Positions 7,979 to 11,495 of a stretch of 11,495 nucleotides of DNA are shown one piece after another (the stretch's first letter is position 1; each line of letters begins with the position of its first letter). This DNA comes from JALOAP01 sp964632355 (lineage in GTDB: Bacteria; Chloroflexota; Dehalococcoidia; Tepidiformales; Tepidiformaceae): contig CAZWBW010000087.1 in the NCBI GenBank assembly GCA_964632355.1, positions 1-11,495 on the forward strand. The letters are read 5' to 3'. The notes under the pieces were generated by a model. The model did no database searches. It had not been told where the DNA came from and saw nothing but the letters and a program-made list of their open reading frames with translations. A program made the position numbers and the translations under genes.

Positions 7979-8013
7979 CCAGTCACCAGCCAACAGCCAA
8001 TAGCCGTTAGCTA
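7979..8013. repeat. Five degenerate heptamer repeats
   Basis: Five consecutive 7-base units line up without gaps: CCAGTCA, CCAGCCA, ACAGCCA, ATAGCCG, TTAGCTA, with core NNAGCCA. The last two units also form a hairpin, ATAGC-CGTTA-GCTAT (8000-8014), extended by GCC/GGC outside a bulged A. The tract is less G+C rich than its surroundings and lies in a non-coding gap just upstream of the promoter-like region at 8019. Heptameric short tandem repeats are known from several bacterial phyla, notably cyanobacteria; a function here is not known. Confidence 0.6.
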
Positions 8014-8018
8014 TGGCC

Positions 8019-8047
8019 TTGGAATCGCCCGCCAAATGACCGATCAT
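8019..8047 (+). promoter_or_regulatory. Candidate promoter of the CX4C peptide-FrnE unit
   Basis: TTGGAA (8019-8024, 4 of 6 to TTGACA), a 17-base spacer and GATCAT (8042-8047, 4 of 6 to TATAAT). A transcript would begin around 8054, inside the palindrome at 8050-8070, which is the classic place for a repressor site. Both boxes are imperfect, so the call rests on spacing and position. Confidence 0.4.
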
Positions 8048-8049
8048 GA

Positions 8050-8070
8050 GGTTACTCACAAAAAGTAACC
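8050..8070. promoter_or_regulatory. Palindromic operator GGTTACT-N7-AGTAACC
   Basis: Perfect 7-bp arms (8050-8056 and 8064-8070) flank the AT-rich spacer CACAAAA. Outer arms GATCA (8042-8046) and TGATC (8075-8079) are almost co-centred with it. The inner core TACT-N7-AGTA resembles sites of HxlR-family repressors such as Bacillus YodB, which senses quinones and other thiol-reactive electrophiles. Assignment to that family is inference from memory of the motif. No HxlR gene is present in the window, so the regulator would be encoded elsewhere. The site ends 9 bases before the start codon at 8080. An RNA hairpin role is an alternative. Confidence 0.65.
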
Positions 8071-8079
8071 GGAGTGATC

Positions 8080-8268
8080 ATGCCCAACGAGCCAGCGCAA
8101 CGGCCGGTCGAACCGGCCGGTACGGCTGCGGCTTCGAGCGAACTTCCACCTCGCCTGCCAAAGCTCACCATGCTCCAGGACGGCGGCACCGCCCCCGTCT
8201 GCGAGGGCGACGCGTGTGTGGTCGAACCGGTCACGCCCGGACAGCCCGCCCCAAAGGAGGAAGCTTGA
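8080..8268 (+). CDS. 62-residue proline-rich CX4C protein coupled to FrnE
   Basis: Small protein, not recognised by name. It is Pro/Ala/Glu rich and probably disordered, with a short hydrophobic-core patch LPKLTMLQDG (27-36) followed by a cysteine pair, C41-EGDA-C46 (CX4C). No signal peptide or TM segment. Start ATG 8080 has GGAG (8071-8074) with a 5-base spacer; GTG 8074 is a poorer alternative. Its stop TGA (8266-8268) shares its last base with the ATG of the FrnE gene (TGATG), and its last codons contain the strong FrnE ribosome binding site, so the two are almost certainly co-translated. This overlap and the placement behind promoter and operator signals argue that the ORF is real. It may be a redox partner, substrate or metal-binding tail for FrnE; this is inference. 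It could instead be merely a leader cistron. Confidence 0.7.
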   Translation: MPNEPAQRPVEPAGTAAASSELPPRLPKLTMLQDGGTAPVCEGDACVVEPVTPGQPAPKEEA

Positions 8269-8921
8269 TGCAGGTCGAAATCTGGTCGGACGTCGTCTGC
8301 CCCTGGTGCTACATCGGCAAGCGCCGGTTCGAAAATGCGCTCGCGCGGTTCGCCCATGCCGACGAGGTCGAGGTCACCTGGCGCAGCTTTCAGCTCAACC
8401 CCGACCACCCGAAGGGCCTCCACCAGACCGTCGAAGAGTCGCTCGCACAGAAGTACGGCGGCACGCCCGAACAGATTCGCGCCATGAACGAGCGCGTCAC
8501 CCAGATCGCCGCCGAAGAAGGCCTGCGCTACGACATGAGCCGCTATACGGTGGTGAACACGTTCGACGCTCACCGTATGACGCACCTCGCGAAGGCGCAC
8601 GGGCTCGGCACCGAAGCGCACGAGCGGCTCCTCCGCGCGCAGCTCGTCGAGGGCGAAGTGCTCGATGACCCCGAGACCCTCGCGCGGCTCACCGCCGAGG
8701 TCGGCGTGCCCGAAGACGAAGCCCGCCGCGTGGCCGAGGGCGACGCCTACACCGCCGAGGTCGAAGCCGACCTCCAGCTCGCCCGTGAGTTCGGCATCAC
8801 CGGCGTGCCCTTCTTCGTCATCGACCGCAAGTACGGCATCTCCGGCGCACAACCGACCGAGGTCTTCCTCGACGCGCTCGAGACTATCCACCGCGAATCG
8901 CAGGGCGCCCCCGCCCCGTAA
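8268..8921 (+). CDS. frnE: FrnE-like DsbA-family oxidoreductase (cytoplasmic)
   Basis: Thioredoxin-fold protein of 217 residues with helical insertion, of the FrnE / 2-hydroxychromene-2-carboxylate isomerase-like DsbA branch. Redox motif C11-P-W-C14 lies directly after the first strand (VEIWSDVVCPWCYIGK). The mid-protein NTFDAHR (97-103) is a FrnE family mark, and GITGVPFFVI (176-185) contains the cis-proline (P181) that faces the active site. No signal peptide, so it should act on cytosolic thiols or in a small-molecule reaction, unlike periplasmic DsbA. Deinococcus FrnE is described as having an additional C-terminal CX4C; here the C-terminus has no cysteine, while the coupled upstream peptide carries CX4C. 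AAAGGAGG (8253-8260, 7-base spacer) fixes the start at ATG 8268; an in-frame extension to 8046 crosses the operator and is not credible. A good terminator follows 29 bases downstream. Confidence 0.92.
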   Translation: MQVEIWSDVVCPWCYIGKRRFENALARFAHADEVEVTWRSFQLNPDHPKGLHQTVEESLAQKYGGTPEQIRAMNERVTQIAAEEGLRYDMSRYTVVNTFDAHRMTHLAKAHGLGTEAHERLLRAQLVEGEVLDDPETLARLTAEVGVPEDEARRVAEGDAYTAEVEADLQLAREFGITGVPFFVIDRKYGISGAQPTEVFLDALETIHRESQGAPAP

Positions 8922-8950
8922 CTTTCGCCTCACCGTACACCAAATACGAT

Positions 8951-8980
8951 CCGGCGCTGGATATGCGCCGGTTCGTTTTC
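8951..8980 (+). terminator. Intrinsic terminator after FrnE gene
   Basis: Perfect 7-bp stem CCGGCGC / GCGCCGG (8951-8957, 8965-8971) with a 7-base loop, followed by TTCGTTTTC (8972-8980). It lies 29 bases after the FrnE stop. This is the clearest rho-independent terminator in the window and separates the FrnE unit from the ArsR-ArsC unit. Confidence 0.85.
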
Positions 8981-9020
8981 GTGCCGGGCGCGCCGCGCAT
9001 GGCAATTCCATCAATCCCTC

Positions 9021-9050
9021 TTGATACATCAAACGGCACTGATGTATCGT
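9021..9050 (+). promoter_or_regulatory. Promoter of arsR-arsC fusion gene, leaderless
   Basis: TTGATA (9021-9026, 5 of 6 to TTGACA), an 18-base spacer, then TATCGT (9045-9050, 4 of 6 to TATAAT and fitting TANNNT). The -10 box ends exactly 7 bases before ATG 9058 and there is no ribosome binding site in between, so the transcript probably starts at the A of the start codon (leaderless). The operator palindrome covers nearly all of it. Confidence 0.6.
9023..9048. promoter_or_regulatory. ArsR-type operator GATACATCA-N8-TGATGTATC
   Basis: Perfect 9-bp inverted repeat, arms 9023-9031 and 9040-9048, separated by 8 bases. Length and core (ATACATCA/TGATGTAT) are typical for the imperfect dyads bound by ArsR/SmtB dimers. 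It overlaps the -35 box, the spacer and the start of the -10 box of the gene encoding an ArsR-domain protein, so negative autoregulation is the natural reading. The binding protein is inferred, not shown. Confidence 0.8.
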
Positions 9051-9057
9051 CCGCGGC

Positions 9058-9816
9058 ATGACAGCGAACCGCCAGCCGTCCGCACCGCCGCCGTTTATCC
9101 GGCAGGCCGCGCACCCACTCCGCTGGCGCATCCTCGCCGAGCTCTCCCGGGGCGACTACCGCGTGCGCGAACTCGTGGAACTCCTCGGCGCGCCGCAGAA
9201 CCTCGTCTCGTACCACCTGCGGCAGCTCCGCGACGCCGGCCTGGTCGCCGCCAGGCGCAGCAGCTTCGATGGCCGCGACACCTACTACCACCTCGACCTC
9301 GGCCGCTGCGCCGAAGCGCTCGCCGCCACGGGCGCCGCACTCCACCCGGCGCTCGGCCCGGCTGCCGCATCCCCGGCGCTGGTCGCCGAACGCCCACAGC
9401 CACCGGCCGTGCTGTTCGTCTGCACCGGGAACAGCGCCCGTTCGCCCATCGCCGAGGCGCTGCTTCGCCACCGGACCGAGGGCAGCGTCACGGTCGCGAG
9501 CGCCGGCACCCGCCCGAAAGACGCCATCCACCCGGGCGCCATTCGCGCGCTCCGAAAGGGCTTCGGCATCGACATCGGCGACCAGCGCCCCCGGCACATC
9601 GAAACCGTCGCCGGCCGCCGCTTCGACCACGTCATCACCCTGTGCGATCGCGCCCGCGAGGCCTGTCCCGACTTCGACTACCGACCAAGGAGGGCCCATT
9701 GGAGCATCCCCGACCCCGTATCGGCCGCCGAACCCGGTGACCGCGCTTTCGAACGAACCGCGGCAGAGATCGACACGCGTATCCGCTACCTGCTGCCGCT
9801 CCTCGCCGCACCCTGA
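9058..9816 (+). CDS. ArsR-type regulator fused to thioredoxin-coupled arsenate reductase
   Basis: Fusion protein of 252 residues. Residues about 12-95 are an ArsR-like winged helix: HPLRWRILAEL, helix-turn-helix with recognition helix NLVSYHLRQLRDAGL (48-62), and beta wing RRSSFDGRDTYYHL (66-79). A Pro/Ala linker (about 96-116) leads to a low-molecular-weight-phosphatase/ArsC domain: P-loop C122-TGNSA-R128, C196 and C203 in TLCDRAREACP, and D219 in HWSIPDP. C122, C196 and C203 match Cys10, Cys82 and Cys89 of Staphylococcus pI258 ArsC, the relay used with thioredoxin to reduce arsenate to arsenite. The DNA-binding half has only one cysteine (C84) and lacks the known As(III) sites. ATG 9058 has no SD and a -10 box 7 bases upstream: leaderless. 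An autoregulatory palindrome covers its promoter, and a VOC gene follows after 20 bases. A phosphotyrosine phosphatase role is less likely given the cysteine triad. Confidence 0.9.
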   Translation: MTANRQPSAPPPFIRQAAHPLRWRILAELSRGDYRVRELVELLGAPQNLVSYHLRQLRDAGLVAARRSSFDGRDTYYHLDLGRCAEALAATGAALHPALGPAAASPALVAERPQPPAVLFVCTGNSARSPIAEALLRHRTEGSVTVASAGTRPKDAIHPGAIRALRKGFGIDIGDQRPRHIETVAGRRFDHVITLCDRAREACPDFDYRPRRAHWSIPDPVSAAEPGDRAFERTAAEIDTRIRYLLPLLAAP

Positions 9817-9836
9817 CCACAAAGGAGGGTCACGCC

Positions 9837-10253
9837 ATGACCGCACCCACCGAATACGCCAGCGTTCGCTACATCGTCGACGATGTGCAGGCAGCCGTTG
9901 ACTTCTACACCACCCATTTCGGGTTCACGGCGGGGCTTAACGCCGCGCCCGCGTTCGCCGAAGTCACTCGCGGCCCGCTGCGGCTGCTCCTTTCGGGCCC
10001 GCCGAGCTCCGGCGCGCGCATCACGCCCGGCGAACTCGCGGCCCCGGGCCGCAACCGCATCCACCTCGTGTTCGAAGACCTCGACGCCGAAGTAGCCCGC
10101 CTCCGCGAGGCCGGCCTCGAGTTCCGCACCGATGTCTACTCTGGCCCGGGCGGCCGGCAGGTGCTGCTGACCGACCCGGCCGGGAACCTCGTCGAACTGT
10201 TCGAACCGGCGCCCATCCCCGCCGCCGCATCGCAGCGAGGAGCCACGAACTGA
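9837..10253 (+). CDS. VOC family protein (glyoxalase/bleomycin-resistance fold)
   Basis: Single-module VOC protein of 138 residues with two beta-alpha-beta-beta-beta repeats: first YASVRYIVDDVQAAVDFYTTHFGF (7-30), second RIHLVFEDLDAEVARLREAG (74-93), and closing GGRQVLLTDPAGNLVELFEP (106-124, approximate). H76 and E120 sit at usual metal-ligand positions, but the first-strand ligand, often His, appears to be Tyr (Y12), so metal binding is uncertain. There are no cysteines, so it is not the ArsI C-As lyase that some ars operons carry. AAAGGAGG (9821-9828, 8-base spacer) gives a strong start at ATG 9837. It lies 20 bases after the ArsR-ArsC gene and should be on the same transcript, which hints at a detoxification or resistance role. 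Substrate is unknown. A 10-bp hairpin follows. Confidence 0.88.
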   Translation: MTAPTEYASVRYIVDDVQAAVDFYTTHFGFTAGLNAAPAFAEVTRGPLRLLLSGPPSSGARITPGELAAPGRNRIHLVFEDLDAEVARLREAGLEFRTDVYSGPGGRQVLLTDPAGNLVELFEPAPIPAAASQRGATN

Positions 10254-10264
10254 CGGTGACACTG

Positions 10265-10295
10265 GGGGTGGGCCAGTTCGAACCCGGCCCACCCC
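10265..10295. terminator. Strong hairpin between convergent genes, likely bidirectional terminator
   Basis: Perfect 10-bp stem GGGGTGGGCC / GGCCCACCCC (10265-10274, 10286-10295) with an 11-base loop that itself contains the palindrome GTTCGAAC. It starts 11 bases after the VOC stop and lies 14 bases from the SDR stop on the other strand. A second small dyad, CCACGA-T-TCGTGG (10294-10306), abuts it. No T-run follows on either strand, so it is an L-shaped/hairpin-only type terminator or an mRNA 3'-end stabiliser. Confidence 0.6.
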
Positions 10296-10309
10296 ACGAT
10301 TCGTGGCTG

Positions 10310-11086
10310 CTACTCCTCGAACGCCGAGGCCGTTTCGGGCAGGAGCTGGCCACCGTCGACGACGATCGTCTGGCCGGTGATGTACTTCGCTTCGTCGCTG
10401 GCGAAGAAGAGCGCGGCGTGTGCGATGTCTTCGGGTTCGCCCAGCTTGCCGACCGGGATCGTGCGAGCCATCCGGGCGATCTCCTCCTCGCCGAGGCCAG
10501 CGAGGCCGGGCGTCCGGATAATGCCCGGCAGGACCGCGTTGATTGTGATTCCCTCCCGCGCGAACTCGAGCGCCGCCGACCGCATGAAGCCGAGCATCCC
10601 CGCCTTCGAAGCGCCGTAGTGCGAAAGCCCGGGCAACCCGGTGATCGGCCCGGTGACCGACGAGGTCAGCACGATGCGGCCCTTGCCCTGCTGCCGCATG
10701 TGCGGCAGGCATGCCTTCACGCAGAAGAACGCGCCCTTCAGGTTGATGGCCTGCATCTGGTCCCACTGCTCTTCGGTCATCTCGTCGATCCGCGCCACCG
10801 GGTAGATGCCCGCGTTCGCACAGAGAACGTCGATGCGGCCGAACTGGTCCATCGCCGCTTTCGCCATGGCCTGCGTATCGGACCAGCGGCTTACGTCCGC
10901 CGCGAACGCTGCAGCCTGCCCGTTCGCCTCCGTAATCTCTTTCACGACAGCGTCGGCGGCCTCCTGCTTCAGGTCGACCACGAGCACGCGCGCGCCGGCC
11001 TTCGCAAACACCTGCGCCATGCCACGACCGATGCCGCTCCCCGCGCCGGTAATAATCGCGGTTCGGTCCTTGAGCCTCTCGTCCAT
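10310..11086 (-). CDS. Short-chain dehydrogenase/reductase (classical SDR, FabG-like)
   Basis: Classical SDR of 258 residues. Cofactor motif TGAGSGIG (13-20), D38 at the end of the second strand (VVDLK), which favours NAD(H) over NADP(H), CANAG (89-93), and the catalytic set N115, S142 or S143, Y157 and K161 (YGASK). The C-terminal TGQTIVVDGGQLLPE (237-251) is typical for 3-oxoacyl-ACP reductase-like and alcohol-dehydrogenase-like SDRs. Annotation as fabG would be over-precise: no fatty-acid gene is nearby. Start: ATG 11086 with GGAGG (11093-11097, 6-base spacer). Another ATG four bases upstream is out of frame, and the in-frame extension to 11188 lacks family similarity. It is divergent from the second VOC gene and convergent with the first, so it appears monocistronic. 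Substrate unknown. Confidence 0.93.
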   Translation of the reverse strand: MDERLKDRTAIITGAGSGIGRGMAQVFAKAGARVLVVDLKQEAADAVVKEITEANGQAAAFAADVSRWSDTQAMAKAAMDQFGRIDVLCANAGIYPVARIDEMTEEQWDQMQAINLKGAFFCVKACLPHMRQQGKGRIVLTSSVTGPITGLPGLSHYGASKAGMLGFMRSAALEFAREGITINAVLPGIIRTPGLAGLGEEEIARMARTIPVGKLGEPEDIAHAALFFASDEAKYITGQTIVVDGGQLLPETASAFEE

Positions 11087-11303
11087 GCATTTCCTCCCGC
11101 GTGTACTTCGCGAAGGAGCATGGCAAAGCGGGGAGCCAGGACGACTCATACGCGCGGCCTTCTCATTGCCGTTCCGGTAAAAGGCCATCGACGGTGCTCA
11201 TCTCGCCCGCGCCAGCGGTGTTTCGCACCGTGCCATGCGCGCAGTACGCTACGAAACCCGCGGCCGCCGGCACCCACCGGCGACCGCGCGAAGGAGTTCG
11301 AAC
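11087..11303. other. Divergent intergenic region between SDR and second VOC gene
   Basis: About 217 bases must hold both promoters. For the VOC gene, TTCGCA (11222-11227), a 17-base gap and TACGCT (11245-11250) form a weak candidate. For the SDR gene I see no convincing pair on the minus strand. AAGGAG (11291-11296) is the ribosome binding site of the VOC gene and the complement of CCTCC (11093-11097) that of the SDR gene. No clear palindrome or RNA gene. Confidence 0.35.
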
Positions 11304-11495
11304 ATGAAGATCAAGCTCGTGAGCATCCACGTGAACGACCAGGAGCGGGCGCTGCAGTTCTACACCGACGTCCTCGGGTTCCAGAAAAAGTCCGACGTTT
11401 CGGCCGGCGACTACCGCTGGCTCACCGTCACTTCGCCCGAAGAACCCGACGGCGCTGAACTGGTGCTCGAACCGAACGACAATCCCGCCGCGCGC
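11304..11495 (+). CDS. VOC family protein, N-terminal half (cut by window end)
   Basis: The first 64 codons of a second VOC-fold protein, open to the right edge. The start MKIKLVSIHVNDQERALQFY, followed by VLGFQKKSD and YRWLTVTSPE, then ELVLEPNDNPAA (about 52-63), matches a well-spread bacterial glyoxalase/bleomycin-resistance family of roughly 130 residues, so about half is visible. Start ATG 11304 has AAGGAG (11291-11296) 7 bases upstream. It is clearly different in sequence from the VOC protein at 9837, so this is not a recent duplication. It is divergent from the SDR gene. Metal ligands in the second half cannot be judged; substrate unknown. Confidence 0.88.
   Translation, partial: MKIKLVSIHVNDQERALQFYTDVLGFQKKSDVSAGDYRWLTVTSPEEPDGAELVLEPNDNPAAR

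Noticed and set aside
8046..8267. 74-codon upstream extension of the FrnE frame
   Set aside because: It would start inside the operator region and overlap the small CX4C gene. The AAAGGAGG site 7 bases before ATG 8268 and the family N-terminus fix the start.
8999..9011. Small inverted repeat ATGG-CAATT-CCAT upstream of the ArsR-ArsC promoter
   Set aside because: Only 4-bp arms, expected by chance, and dwarfed by the adjacent 9-bp palindrome.
9786..11126. 446-codon minus-strand open frame across the SDR and VOC genes
   Set aside because: It is a shifted frame of the SDR gene and antisense to the VOC gene. The SDR catalytic motifs are in the other frame, with its own ribosome binding site.
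1..11495. Mobile element, CRISPR or phage content
   Set aside because: No transposase, integrase, regular spacer array, tRNA or long terminal repeat was seen; composition is uniform apart from short intergenic tracts.

Overview
This is a gene-dense, high-GC bacterial chromosome segment with strong G/C third-position bias, tiny intergenic gaps and no phage, IS, tRNA, rRNA or CRISPR signal. Gene content (GT4 glycosyltransferase, a hemerythrin-like protein of an actinobacterial/Chloroflexota type, cytoplasmic FrnE, an ArsR-ArsC fusion, VOC proteins) and the mixture of strong Shine-Dalgarno sites with apparently leaderless starts suggest Chloroflexota or a related high-GC lineage. This is inferred by eye; no marker gene is present to settle it.

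Layout: (1) 1-2450, plus strand: the 3' end of a glycosyltransferase, a two-TM protein with a degenerate GGDEF domain, and a hemerythrin-like four-helix protein. (2) 2456-6204, minus strand, convergent with region 1: a P2-type cation ATPase followed by an aldo/keto reductase. (3) 6518-7915, plus strand, divergent from the ATPase: an FAD-dependent monooxygenase/GGR-type oxidoreductase. (4) 7916-8980: a palindromic operator and candidate promoter driving a two-gene unit, a 62-residue protein with a CX4C motif whose stop overlaps the start of a FrnE-type DsbA oxidoreductase, closed by a good intrinsic terminator. (5) 9021-10295: a 9-bp-arm palindrome overlapping a promoter-like sequence, a leaderless ArsR-arsenate reductase fusion and a VOC protein, ended by a 10-bp hairpin shared with the convergent gene. 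(6) 10310-11495: an SDR dehydrogenase (minus) divergent from a second, truncated VOC gene.

The most notable material lies in 8019-9816: two neighbouring, independently controlled thiol-redox units. In the first, a CX4C peptide is translationally coupled to a FrnE that lacks that motif. In the second, a single polypeptide joins an ArsR-type DNA-binding domain lacking the usual As(III)-sensing cysteines to a thioredoxin-type arsenate reductase with its full three-cysteine relay. No arsenite efflux gene is visible in the window.
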